Shown here piece by piece: positions 12,431 through 23,570 of a stretch of DNA of 64,000 bases (positions within the stretch are counted from its first letter, which is position 1; every line of letters starts with the position of its first letter). Made by a program: the position numbers and the translations under genes. Below the pieces are notes generated by a model that did no database searches, had not been told where the DNA came from, and worked only from the letters and a program-made list of their open reading frames with translations. This stretch comes from Papilionanthe hookeriana x Papilionanthe teres (Eukaryota > Streptophyta > Magnoliopsida > Asparagales > Orchidaceae), in contig CM040424.1 in the NCBI GenBank assembly GCA_022702705.1, forward strand, positions 77,627,452-77,691,451, written 5' to 3'.

Positions 12431-13003
12431 ATGAGTTCAACACCTACTCATTCACAAAAGATGGAAAATACATAGTTCTACCTTCTGCAGAGTTTGAAGT
12501 TATAGGTGCTCTTACTAGAGGAGAGGCACCAATGGGATCATTTTTAGTGATATTAGAGGATAGTGAGAGAAGAGCCAATATCAAACACAAGACAATCATT
12601 ACGGAGAGAGTTTCATGATATTTTGACTGACAACTTATTACCAGGGCCGCTACCTTTAGGGGAGGTTCAATCGATCTACACTTCGAGAGGGATGAGCCAA
12701 CCTTGAGCTATTTTTGGAGGATTTTGCGAGTACACTTGGTACTAAGTTCTAATTCGGTTTAGCAAGGTATTCCTATAGATGGTTGGATAGGCAGAATACT
12801 TGCAATTCGGGAACCCTTCTTAGGCGTTTTGGGGGACAATGCACCCAACGGTAAGATCCTTTTCTAGAGGCGCGGTTGAAGACCCTTCAACCTCGGGAGT
12901 TTACAACATTCATGCCAGCTTCAACGCGACCAATTTGACTCCATACTATGAGGAGACAGAAGCTTCGGCGAATAAGATCAAAGCTCCTCCAACCCCGGGA
13001 GAT

Positions 13004-13686
13004 TAACGCAGGCGTCTGTTTGGGCAACCGGATGCCTGGGCGCACCTAGACCGAAACTGTCCAGGCTTTTGAGAAGCTGGCCGGCTCTCCAAACCAGGGA
13101 ATTACTGCCCAAGTGTAGTGGGACCATGCCTAGTTATCTAGAGCATATATTTTATGTGTTTAGGTAGCAGTTCTTGCTGTGTTTGTTTCGAGATAGCCAT
13201 CGAAGTCTCCCTTTTCCTGTTTAGGGTTATATCCAAAGGTTTCGAGTGGTGCTCCAGTTGTATTCATTCATGAGGTGGTGTTTATCTTTCTGATACCCTC
13301 CTCGTCCCTTTCCCACACTAATTTTCTTCCCCTAGTCGCTGCAACTTGCTGCCGCCCCAAGAGAAAACCACCCAGCTGCTGTTCTTCTTCTTCTCGACTT
13401 CCAGCCAGCACCAACTTAGCCTTCCCATCCACTCCCCTCCTTCCTCCTTGCTGTCTTCACCGAGAACCACCCCTTCTGCCGCTTTCTCATTGCTGCCACC
13501 CCCCATCAAATCTGCAGACCTGCCGCTTTCCCTTATCCCTTGCTGCCGCTACCTTCCAAACCCCTAGGCTGTGTTGTATTTGTTGCAATTTCAATTTTTT
13601 TACCTTGTGTTGTTGTAATCTCCTATTTTAATTTAGCAATAATAGTTGTTTATATTTGTGTTTGATTAAACCCTCCTTCTTTGCCA
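13004..13686 (+). repeat. 3' LTR of the gypsy element (left copy)
   Basis: Homologous to 9,686-10,355 from TAACGCAGG to GATTAAACCCT. Its CT-rich middle gives a Ser/Pro-rich ORF on the plus strand (13,275-13,631) that is not a gene. The exact 3' edge is uncertain by about 10 bp. Confidence 0.7.
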
Positions 13687-13786
13687 CTATCTTTTATGGT
13701 TAAATGTGAAGAAAAGAGATGTCAACTTATCATTGATAGCAAATGCTTTAGCCAATCTAGCTTCCGAGTTATTCATATCTTGATAT

Positions 13787-13890
13787 AATTTGAGCTTCTC
13801 TTTGTTTACAACAGGAACTGCCATATTGGAGACCATTCAATTTGAGCTTCTCTTTGTTTATAACAGGAACTGCCATATTGGAGACCATTC
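13787..13890 (+). repeat. Tandem pair of 52-bp units containing an acceptor-like site
   Basis: Two adjacent 52-bp units (13,787-13,838 and 13,839-13,890) differ by one base. Each carries CTCTTTGTTTATAACAG followed by GAACTGCCATATTGGAG, so a splice-acceptor-like sequence and the start of a possible exon are duplicated. The same pair occurs in the right copy. Confidence 0.85.
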
Positions 13891-16432
13891 ATGAGGTTTC
13901 TAGTATTAATTTATTTAGGAAGCTTTTTGGAGCCAATCATAATAATGAAATTGTAGCAGCGCTCCCATCACAAATTTAGGTCAATTTTTTGTTGTTATTT
14001 TGATGTTGTCTATCTTGTCAAAAAGTTCTTTTCATTCGAGTAGGTTATAAGAACTCATTTTTTCCCCTTAGAAGGCACAACATGAGCTTATTCCTTTGGT
14101 TTCTTCCAAAGTGGAAGTTGAACACTGCAAACAAGAAAATCATCATAAATGTCTTTTTCTTTTTAATCTATCTTTTAAAACTTGTGAAAATAGCAACAGT
14201 TTGAATTGGTCAAATTTTGTCAGAATAAGATTATTTTCGTTAACTCTAATGATGTATCATTTTCCTTTGTTTAGAAACATGCCCTTTCCCACAGTTTTGT
14301 AAACGTTGTTTGTATATGGAGGATTTGAACCTAGGCTGTTGTCATTCCATTGAAGATGCCTGTATTTTATATTTTCTTTCAAATAAACTTGAAAAATTTG
14401 TGGATCCCATTTACTATGTTGCGTTCTTAATTTCAGAACTCACGAGACAATTTATTTTGTTCTTCTTTTTCGTCCTTCCAGTGTAGTTATGTTTAATTTG
14501 CTTGTAAATATTGAAATGACTTCTAAAGAGTAGAAATACGTAACATATTTTTTGAAACTTAGAATGATTATTATAAATTTAGAAGTCTTGTAAAGTGTGT
14601 AATAAGAAAAGCAAATGCTAAAACTTCTGATAATGCATATAGTAAGTTTAGGAAGTAGAAAATTAGAGATGTATACAATAACTAAAATAAGGGACAAGCG
14701 ATGAGAGAATTATATCAAGTTAAGAGACATTGGAAGTGAATATAATATGTTATTAGTCAAAGATGTAAGTCCTCAACAAAATATGAGCATGTTACTTTGC
14801 GAAGATGAGGATTTGATCTGTCCCACTATAGTCAACACAATTTTAAGATACATGCCGTATGATATAGGTCTTTTTAGGCATTGCCCTCCTTTTTGTGAAA
14901 AAAAATGTCCCCTCTATCTTCTTCTTTTTGCAGGATGTTTAATAGGTAAGCTGAAGCCAATTATGATTCTAAATTTATTATCTTACTATTTGGATTTATA
15001 GAAGAACGAAATTTATAGCCTAACTCTAATTTTTTAGGTCAATAAGAATAAATGAAATTCAACATCCATGTTTTCTTGAGTGCCACGTCATTAGTGGGAC
15101 TTTTTAAGTAGTTTCTAAACTAGGCAATCACAATAATTTGTCATTGTATATGTAATTTGTTCTATTATTATATCTTTTATTATGGACAAAATCGTCTTTC
15201 TTAGAATTTGTTCTTAGCTGAAAGAAAAATCAATATTTTAATATTTCTTTCCCTTTATTAACAGGCCTTACCACTTTAATAAATGAATTGACCATTTGTA
15301 TTGAATCTGTGAGGCTTATTATTTAAATAACAATTAAAAAAAAACCTTTTTTTAATTCTTACCCATATTTAGTATATTTCTAACTTTCTGCTGCTTTTTA
15401 CTGACTAATTTTGAATATTTCTACGTTTGATCAGGGAAATAGAGACCAGCATACGAAGTTGTGAGGAAATGTCACTCCATACGAGATACATATATGGCTT
15501 TTGCCCGTTATTTCTTCAGTTCAATTGGGTGAAATCCATACACTTCTTCTTCAGACCTGGGAGCATAAATTTTCAACCGTTAGCATAAATTTGGCGATCC
15601 TGGAGTCGAACCAAATCGAACCCATGAGTCCATAATCCTCGTTGAAAATCATTTCTTTGATTTTTTTGTTTCTTTTGCCGTGAATAATTGCAGACTAACA
15701 TCACCATGAAAAGCTCAAAATTGGTTGAGTCACTTGTAATGCTGTTCTACAAATTTCCATTTTGTAATTGGTTTTCAATGTTGACTTTTTTGTGCTGGTT
15801 ATAGGTAGTTCCTATGATATGGTTGCGAGCTGACCAGTGTTACCCTTGGAGCAAACCGTGTAAAAGACTTGTTCAAGTTTGTTACATTATTATTCTTTCT
15901 TATTTATAAATTTTTATATTTTTATAATTGTGATTTAATTTTAGGATTAAATCGATCAATTTATGTTGGTTTATGTCTAGTTTGACTGCAAATGGTTCAA
16001 AATCTTGCTAAGGCAAGCATCAACTTGTTCTGTATTCTTTTCTGTTATTATAATAGTTGGTAAGTGTAAAGTGATCAATCTCTCTCTAATTATTATAATA
16101 ATTGGAGAGTATGAAGCGATCAATCTCTGTAATTTGAAAATCACTTGGGGTTATTTGATGCCGAAAAAAGAATGCCAAGTAAAAGGAATGTAGTATAATT
16201 ATAATATAATATATTATTTTACTGTGCTTTTATTTTTCATGCCAACTTTTTAAATTTCTTTTGCATGTCTTTTCTACTAAACCGGCTAATGCAGCAAATG
16301 CTGCAGGCTCTTATTTATATCTTTATTTATTAAATCCCCTCCAATCCATGATTGAATGGCCAGGGTTCATTACTTTTACCTCTCCAATCATCATTGATGT
16401 TTTGATTAAAAAATAAATTTTCTTTTTTGCAG
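13891..16432. other. AT-rich DNA with no recognised gene (left copy)
   Basis: Between the gypsy element and an exon-like block. Several short stretches on the plus strand are preceded by acceptor-like pyrimidine tracts (near 15,435 and 15,805), but none gives a recognisable protein. A stretch near 14,330 resembles a tRNA T-arm on the minus strand and is discussed under rejected items. Confidence 0.4.
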
Positions 16433-16511
16433 AAAATATAGAACGTATGTTGGGGTTGGGCAACGCCTACATGATGAAAGGTCTGATGGACACAAGTCAC
16501 TTGGCGAGTAA
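16433..16511 (+). other. Possible terminal exon of an unidentified plus-strand gene (left copy)
   Basis: TTTTTTGCAG precedes a block open as KYRTYVGVGQRLHDERSDG and then HKSLGE before TAA at 16,509. It is unchanged in the right copy (from about 28,626) while the flanking introns differ in AT-repeat length. The charged, low-AT composition is exon-like. I do not recognise the protein, and no adjoining exon is certain. Confidence 0.3.
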
Positions 16512-17301
16512 GAGGTAATTAATATATATATATATATAATGGGTAGAGCTAGTCATTCAACAAATCAGCCACGCTTCAAAGTTTACCAGTCAAAATTTTA
16601 TAGATTTATTTTCTAAATTCAAGCACCAAAATAGTTCTAAGCCTACATAGGTTTTGTTCATTTTCATTTGTACCTTACTAGTCATTCCTAGTCATAGTTG
16701 CAGAGCTATATGCCTCCTGCAGATTAGATTTGGCCAAAAAACTACTTTAACAAATTTTGCCTAAATTAGGCTCATGCTCATAGGCAAGAAAATACATCAA
16801 TTTTCAGCATTGAGATCAAAGATGATGATAAAAACCCATTTTTTGTTGGGCAAATATGTGAAGTTTAATAACAATGCAAATGCATACATGAATACAAGAT
16901 TAAAAACCATGAGGAGGAGAAGCCAAAACTCCTCAACCACTATGCCGCAATCTAGTCGACAAATTTATGATGTTAGAATCAATAACACAGAATGAATCAC
17001 ATGATTCACGATTCATGCCGGTTTCACCAATTTTCTCTATCCACCACTCATCAATTAGAGCTCTTTATTGATCATCATTTTTTGTTGTTCTAGCATTTAG
17101 TGTGGCCATCAATCATACTATGCACAAAGATACACCTCCTGTAGAAAGGCTTCAGTAACTCTGTGGTAGCCTGCGACAAAGGTAATGGAAGGAAGATATA
17201 AGTTAGCTTCTAAGGTTTTCTGGCAAGAGAGAATGAATTATCCCAAGAAAAATATTTGATGGGTATTAAGCCCTCATTTGTACGCTCTTATATTTTAAAG
17301 A

Positions 17302-17550
17302 AAATTTACATACATATCACACAATTCTTATATATTTACATATGACACCTAAAATTTGATATTTTACACTAAATATCCCATTGGTGTTTAGAAACTTATG
17401 CATGAAACTATGCATTTCGTTTTTAAAAAGATAGTGATGATAATATTTTTGATGACATGTTAAAGATTCAAGCCGTATGCATGTAAATATGAATATTTAG
17501 GTATTGGATATATAAATGCATAAGAATTATGAGGTATGTATGTGAATGCC
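17302..17550. mobile_element. Near-palindromic MITE (left copy), family P
   Basis: Starts AATTTACATACATATCACAC and ends GAGGTATGTATGTGAATGCC. The outer ~60 bp at each end are reverse complements with few mismatches, including the CAATTCTTATATATTT and ACACCTAAA blocks. The same design occurs at 19,370, 37,153, 40,706, 48,219, 58,657 and 59,721 (partial). Confidence 0.75.
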
Positions 17551-17583
17551 AATTTGGAATAATAAATAAATAAATAAAACTAC

Positions 17584-18817
17584 TTACCACCACGGAAATT
17601 GACTACAATCAATTCCACCTTGCTGCAATTTTTGAACAATGTGTATAGCTTGCCTGCACTCTTCCCTATCATCAAAAAACATCTTTCTATCACCTTCAAT
17701 CTGATATGTTTCATGTCCTTTCCCTGCAACGACCTATCAAATTTATAGAGCAAGTTAAACTTTGAATTTGGAATTACAAAGAGCTTTGCAGAGAATATTT
17801 CTTGTCGAGAAAACGGTGAACATAAAAAAGAAAAAAACAAGTTTTTACTAAAAATATTACAATACAAAAACATGAGCAATTGATACCAAAACCATTCCTT
17901 AAACCAATTTCTTTAGTAACACTGTTCATCACAAACAAACTGAATTTCTCTTGAAAGAATGTGTTATATTACACTCAGAATGATAGGTGGTGACTATTAA
18001 AATCAATATTTCTACAGAAGGGCGATTCCAATCTACAGTCTACTTGCTATAAGTGACCCATCTAAATCTTGAGAAAGATTATATATTATAGTTGACCATA
18101 AACTAGACAAATAAAACAACAAATGAGCGTATAATTAAAAAAATAAATATCATTCATAACATAGTATAACCAAATCTTTATATGGATACCATATTTACTG
18201 ATTCTTCAAACAAGGGGGAAAAAATTATATTCTAATTGTAACCACCACATTTGCTGAATATGAAACAAGCATAATAAGTCAATCTCCCATAACACAGATA
18301 AAGAACTTACAACTATATCATTCTCCTTTCCCATGGCAATGGCAGCTCTCAGAGCCACTCTTCTGTTCTCATGAACAAAAATTCTGTGATTGTTAGGAAG
18401 GGGAGGATAGCAATCACTTTCACCAATTTGTAGATAATCGTTTATTGTCCAACCAACACCATCCAACATATCATCTAAGATATCCACTGCGAAAACACAC
18501 AAGATTTTGAGAAACTCACGTAGTGTAGTTGTGAAAATTTGTCTTAATTCTATGTGATCAGAACCAATGAATTAAACAACATCTCACTCTACAACTAGGG
18601 CGGGTGGTCATCTCACTTACTAGTCAGAGCTACTAGACATACAGATAAGGGGCATTGTTTCTCACAAACCAATTCAGATTTGAACAAACAAAATACTCAC
18701 TCGGATCTTCGTTCCTCGGATTGTCTGATGTAAGAATAACCAGATCACTCTTTTCAGCTGCAATTTTAGTCATCAAAGGCCGCTTTCCCTTATCTCTTTC
18801 TCCACCGCATCCAAATA
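17584..18817 (-). pseudogene. murE: MurE exons 2-4, left copy without exon 1
   Basis: Three minus-strand exons match the right copy: exon 2 18,817-18,701 (117 bp), exon 3 18,486-18,311 (176 bp) and exon 4 17,733-17,584 (150 bp with stop). Splice sites are the same. All three exons are open. Exon 3 differs from the right copy by one residue (GKEND versus GKESD) and exon 4 by three conservative changes (QIEGDR versus QLEGDK, HIV versus HII). Exon 1 would lie right of 19,606, but the contig ends there in intron 1. This is therefore probably the other allele of the gene at 29,783-33,575. If the duplication were real it would be a gene fragment with no start. Confidence 0.8.
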
Positions 18818-19369
18818 CTGTACAAAAATGACAAGAAAAAAATTTAAAACATATACAATCCCACATTACTTAAATGCAAAGACAAAAGCTTAAACTTGCT
18901 TTTCTTTTTTTCACCTTATTTTTAACCGTAGCAAAGTATAACTCGTCTTTGTCAAAATTCATTGTAAGGACATAACCACACTGACTAAATGGGTTTTCTT
19001 TTGGATTTCTCAAGTGGCACAGACCGGTATATGTACTTGTTAATGGATCCATCATTCTTTCCTAGAAAATTAAGTGTAAAACATTTGGTTCCTTGAAGCT
19101 GGAAAACAATATAGGAGTAAAACTCTACAAAACACCTTCAAAAACACTAAAATTGATTTCATATTTCACACACAAAATGAATACAAATGAAATCATTGAA
19201 GAAATCTGTACTGTTCTCATGATTCTAAAGCCACACTAGTAGTCTAGAACATCTAAACACTGATCATTTCAGAATTTTCATTTGTTTAATATCGAAATCA
19301 CTCCCAACTGGTCCATTATAAAATAGAAAATTGAATCCATCTGCAAGTAATTTATAACTAATTATTTTA

Positions 19370-19563
19370 GGAAGATTTACATACATAACCACTCAATTCT
19401 TATGCATTTGCATATCTAAAACTCACCCTTCACGGATAGCTATCTTTCACATTTAAAAAGTGAAAATAGTGTTATGTTTTATGCCATTTGAAGATTTGGA
19501 TGGTATAAATGTAAAAAAGTGAATTTTATATGTAAATACACGGAATCAGGTGGCATGGATGTA
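19370..19563. mobile_element. Near-palindromic MITE (left copy), family P
   Basis: Starts GGAAGATTTACATACATAAC and ends GGTGGCATGGATGTA, with the characteristic CAATTCTTATGCATTTGCATAT arm. It lies in MurE intron 1. The right-copy counterpart is 31,623-31,834. Confidence 0.65.
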
Positions 19564-19606
19564 TTGCATCATTGTAAAAATAAAAAATTAAAAAAGAGAT
19601 GAGTTT

Positions 19607-20106
19607 NNNNNNNNNNNNNNNNNNNNNNNNNNNNNNNNNNNNNNNNNNNNNNNNNNNNNNNNNNNNNNNNNNNNNNNNNNNNNNNNNNNNNNNNNNNNNN
19701 NNNNNNNNNNNNNNNNNNNNNNNNNNNNNNNNNNNNNNNNNNNNNNNNNNNNNNNNNNNNNNNNNNNNNNNNNNNNNNNNNNNNNNNNNNNNNNNNNNNN
19801 NNNNNNNNNNNNNNNNNNNNNNNNNNNNNNNNNNNNNNNNNNNNNNNNNNNNNNNNNNNNNNNNNNNNNNNNNNNNNNNNNNNNNNNNNNNNNNNNNNNN
19901 NNNNNNNNNNNNNNNNNNNNNNNNNNNNNNNNNNNNNNNNNNNNNNNNNNNNNNNNNNNNNNNNNNNNNNNNNNNNNNNNNNNNNNNNNNNNNNNNNNNN
20001 NNNNNNNNNNNNNNNNNNNNNNNNNNNNNNNNNNNNNNNNNNNNNNNNNNNNNNNNNNNNNNNNNNNNNNNNNNNNNNNNNNNNNNNNNNNNNNNNNNNN
20101 NNNNNN
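19607..20106. other. Assembly gap of exactly 500 N
   Basis: A round-number placeholder, so its true length is unknown and could be negative (overlap). Any ORF drawn through it is meaningless. Confidence 1.
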
Positions 20107-20580
20107 AGATTGAAAGGAAAAATTTATAACATGGTGATGAGATCTGCAATGCTCTATGGCGCAAAATGTTGACCTTTAAAAGAGAAGCATAAAACAAAGT
20201 TAAGTGTTGCTAAGATGAGAATGCTTAGGTGGATGAGTGGCTTGACACTTAGAGATAAAATGTGAAATGATTTTTTTTTGTGATAGGATTGGTGTAGCTC
20301 CAACGGCGGACAAGATTAGAGACAGTCGTCATAAATAGTTTAGTCACATTAAACGTCGACCATCTGATAATTCAGTTAGGAGAGTAGATATTTTAGGTTC
20401 AACTTATGTTAAGCGAGGTAGAGGTAGATTTAAAAAGACTTGGGCATATTGTATAAAAAATGATCTTAATCTATTAGAATAAGATGAAAATATGACACTC
20501 AATAGGACACATTGTAAAAAAAAGGTTCATGTAGCCGAGCCCACTTAGTGGGATAAAGGCTTATTATTGTTGTTGTTGTA
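20107..20580 (+). mobile_element. 3' end of RTE LINE B (right copy)
   Basis: Same as 7,904-8,362 with point changes. It ends CACTTAGTGGGATAAAGGC followed by TTATTATTGTTGTTGTTG, showing the TTG-repeat tail better than the left copy. It starts abruptly at the gap edge. Confidence 0.85.
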
Positions 20581-21444
20581 GGTAGTATTTTTTAGATTCA
20601 GATTTGTTTTTTTTTAATAATAAAAATAAATAGAGTATTATTTTCCTTTTGTAATAAGGTTAGTTGAACTTAAATATTGAAATGCATTTACCATAGGGTT
20701 ATTTTCACTCCCCATGATTCATTGTAGATTATTCATTCTCTCACTTACCTTTTGCTCTTTCTACCATGTTTCTTGGATTTTTTCTCCTCACATCTATTAT
20801 GTTGGTTCAAGACTAGGTGTTCTTAAAGCATTATGATTTAGTTCTGTCATTGGTATGGTTTTGACATCTAATTTTTATATTAATCACATGATTATTCTCC
20901 CTCCCTGAGATTCACTTTAAACTCTCTCGCTCTCTCAGACATCCATTTTCTCTCTATACTTTATTTCCTATATTTTTTTTTTCTTCACACTTTGATGCTA
21001 TTTGGTTCAACATTTGATTGTCATAGCATTTTGATTTGGTTCTGTACTCATTATAATGGTATCAACTTCTAATCTTGATTTCGTGCTTTAGATTTGAATA
21101 TGTTACAACTTGAAATTTATTTGAATTTTATTTGCAAACAACCTTCAATTTTATTTCATCATGGGACTTATTCTGGCGAGAAAAAATAGGGTAAAGAGAT
21201 ATGACACAGTAAACTATTGCTCTTTATGCATATTGTTTTTTTTTTCTTTTTACCAGTTTCTGGTTCTAATGTCCTCGCAAATTGGTGGATAGAGCTTCCA
21301 ATCAGAATGCTCTCTCTGCTCTGATCTCCATCCAGTATCCAATTTCTCCCATATCACCTTTGTTGACTTAGGTCTGCGTAGAATTGCCACTCCATTTTTC
21401 CGCTATCAATCTTCACTTGTTCCAATAAATCATCCTATCCTGCT

Positions 21445-21486
21445 CCCATCTCCCATCTCCCATCTCCCATCTCCCATCTCCCATCT
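21445..21486 (+). repeat. (CCCATCT)6 microsatellite
   Basis: Six perfect 7-bp units, against four in the left copy at 9,239-9,266. Confidence 0.9.
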
Positions 21487-21906
21487 TCATGGTTTTGTTG
21501 TTGCTGTGCATGATTGATCGTATCAATTATGAATCCTTCGCACCCCCGTGTCCTATAGCAACCAGCATATTCTTGAGGGACAAGATAACGCGATTCAGCC
21601 ATAACTGACTAGAGCCACATGGTGTAAGTTATTTCCATCTTATCCTAAGCTCACCAGCTTCTTTTAGCTAAACAGGCAAGTCCAGTACCGTATAAACCAA
21701 ACCAGTGAAGGATAGAAGCATAATTGGTCAGAACGGACACACATCAACTTAAATTTGAGCCCAATTTACAATCATATCATTGTAAACTAATTCCATTGTG
21801 TATCTTGATGAAGACAACAAATGAAGGTTTGTCTTTTTTTATTTAAATTAGTGAACTTTACATTCTTTTCATCTGTGATGTCATTAGTTGCAATGATGTG
21901 ACCTGC

Positions 21907-22567
21907 TGACGCGGGTGTATGCCTGGGACACGGGACGCCTGGGTGCACCTGCACCGAACTGATCCAAGCTTTTGAGGAGCCGTCCGGCTCTCCAAGCCAG
22001 GGAATTGTCGCCCAATTGGAGTGGGACCATACCTAGTTATCTAGGGCATACGTGTTTTGCTTTTGTCGTGTTTTGTGGCAGTTTTTGCCGTGTTTGTTTT
22101 GAGACAGCTGCCGACGTCTCCCTTTTCCCGACAAGGCTATATCTAAGAGTTCCGAGTGGTTCTAAAGCTGTATCTCGTTCCCTCAGTGGTGTTTATCCAT
22201 CAGATACCCCCATCCCTTTCCCACACCTGTTTACTTGCTTTTGCTGCTCCAACTTACTATCGCCCCTAGAAAAACCACTCAGCCATCACTCAGAACCCCG
22301 AACCCCCCCGGCTATCACTCAGAACCGCCCTTTTTGCCGCTCTCCCATTGCTGTCAACCCCTAGAAAATCCGCAGATTCGCTGTTTTCCCTTCCTCCTTG
22401 ACACTGCTACTATCCAAACCCCTAGCAAACACCGCCGACACCCTCAATTCATCCGTAGTTCTAATTTGTTGCAATTTTAGATCTTTTCCTTTTGTTGTTG
22501 TAATTTCTTATTTAAATTCAATGATAATATTTCTTTTCTATTGTTGTTTGGTTAAACCCTGTTATCA
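21907..22567 (+). repeat. 5' LTR of the gypsy element (right copy)
   Basis: TGACGCGGGTG to TTATCA. Differs from the left-copy 5' LTR mainly in the homopolymer region near 22,300. Confidence 0.75.
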
Positions 22568-23153
22568 TTTGGTATTAAACATAGTCCTATCCTAGGGTTA
22601 CCAAAATCCACTAATCCATAACCCAAACTCCACCCAAAAACCATTCTCTCTTGGCTGATTTTTCAAATCAACCACCAAACTTTTTACCTTAAATCAGCCC
22701 CATGCACTCTCTTTCATTTCCCAACCCTAAACCCCGGCTATATCAGTGGGGAGATGAGTACTGGTAACTGTGCAAGAACTTACCATGGAAAAGATGTAGC
22801 TAGAAATCCACAGACTTGAACTAAGGCTTGCTGAAATTGAGGAAATTACCCATGGAGAGATCACCATTGATCGTGATAGCGAGATTCGAAGAGGAGGGAA
22901 ATTTGAACCCATAGGGTGATGATTCTAGTGAAGAGGAGGATAGGCCACAACGCTTCAGGATTTAGTGTCAGAGGAGGTCATGGGATAGAGTGACTTTTGG
23001 AGGACAGACATACCTAGAGTGAAGGTAGACTTATCGGATTTCGAGGGGAGAATGAATTCAGACGACTTCATTTTAGTGGTTGCACACCGTTGAGAGAATT
23101 TTTTAGTACAAGGTTTCAACTAATAGAAGAGTGAAACTTGCAGCCATAAAGCT

Positions 23154-23570
23154 TGGGGGTGTCAAAAATTGATCCGACACGCCAACTGGACCCGAATCCG
23201 ACTCAAAATCTAGTTCGGGTTGACCTAAATAATTTTTGTGTCAGGTTTAGGTTAAAGAACCCAACCCGTTTATTTTTTTTTTTGGTTCAGATTTCGGTTG
23301 AACCGTCTACCCAAAATTGACCCACGAACCTGACTCGAAAGTGATATTTTAACCAAGATTAGACCCAAAATTGACCCAATTTAACCAAAATAATGGTTTT
23401 CTTTATGTTAAACAAGATTATATGGGTCGGGTTTGGGCTGGGAGGTTGAAGGTTGGTCGGGTTCCGGTTTGGATTTCAACCCGTATAATATTCGGGTCGG
23501 GCTAGGGTTTGGATTTTCAACCTATTTGGGTTGGACCCAAACCTAAATGTTGACCCGATTGACACTACAA
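23154..23570. mobile_element. hAT-like MITE, 417 bp, inside gag (right copy)
   Basis: Same element as 10,943-11,359. Here the flanking duplication is a perfect 9 bp, CATAAAGCT at 23,145-23,153 and 23,571-23,579, which confirms the element's edges. Confidence 0.85.

Larger units (their letters stand above)
9686..13686 (+). mobile_element. Non-autonomous Ty3/gypsy LTR element, gag-protease only (left copy)
   Basis: Two diverged LTRs flank about 2.65 kb. After the 5' LTR comes a primer-binding site starting TGGTATTAAAC at 10,358 (initiator-Met tRNA type, usually TGGTATCAGAGC). Then follow a broken gag, a broken aspartic protease, and a short linker that resembles the spacer before reverse transcriptase (EFHDILTDNLLPG). 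The element then goes straight to the 3' LTR. No reverse transcriptase, RNase H or integrase is present, so it could only have moved using another element's enzymes, or it lost pol by deletion. No target-site duplication was found. Confidence 0.8.
7904..19606. repeat. Left copy of the ~11.7 kb duplicated segment
   Basis: Collinear with 20,107-31,878 over its whole length, differing by scattered substitutions, small indels and simple-repeat lengths (a few percent by eye). The left copy runs up to the first N of the gap, and its counterpart begins at the last N. See the first finding: most easily read as unmerged overlapping contigs. Confidence 0.9.

Noticed and set aside
13275..13631. Ser/Pro-rich ORFs at 13.3, 22.0, 25.5, 44.0, 50.0 and 55.3 kb as secreted proteins
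   Set aside because: All are by-products of the CT-rich part of related LTRs.
14320..14370. tRNA or tRNA-derived SINE on the minus strand (GGTTCAAATCC)
   Set aside because: A T-arm or B-box-like word is present, but there is no A box, anticodon arm or acceptor stem at the right spacing. A very old SINE remnant cannot be excluded.
19526..20197. ORFs of 223 and 176 codons crossing the N gap
   Set aside because: They consist almost wholly of unknown residues and arise only because N does not create stops.
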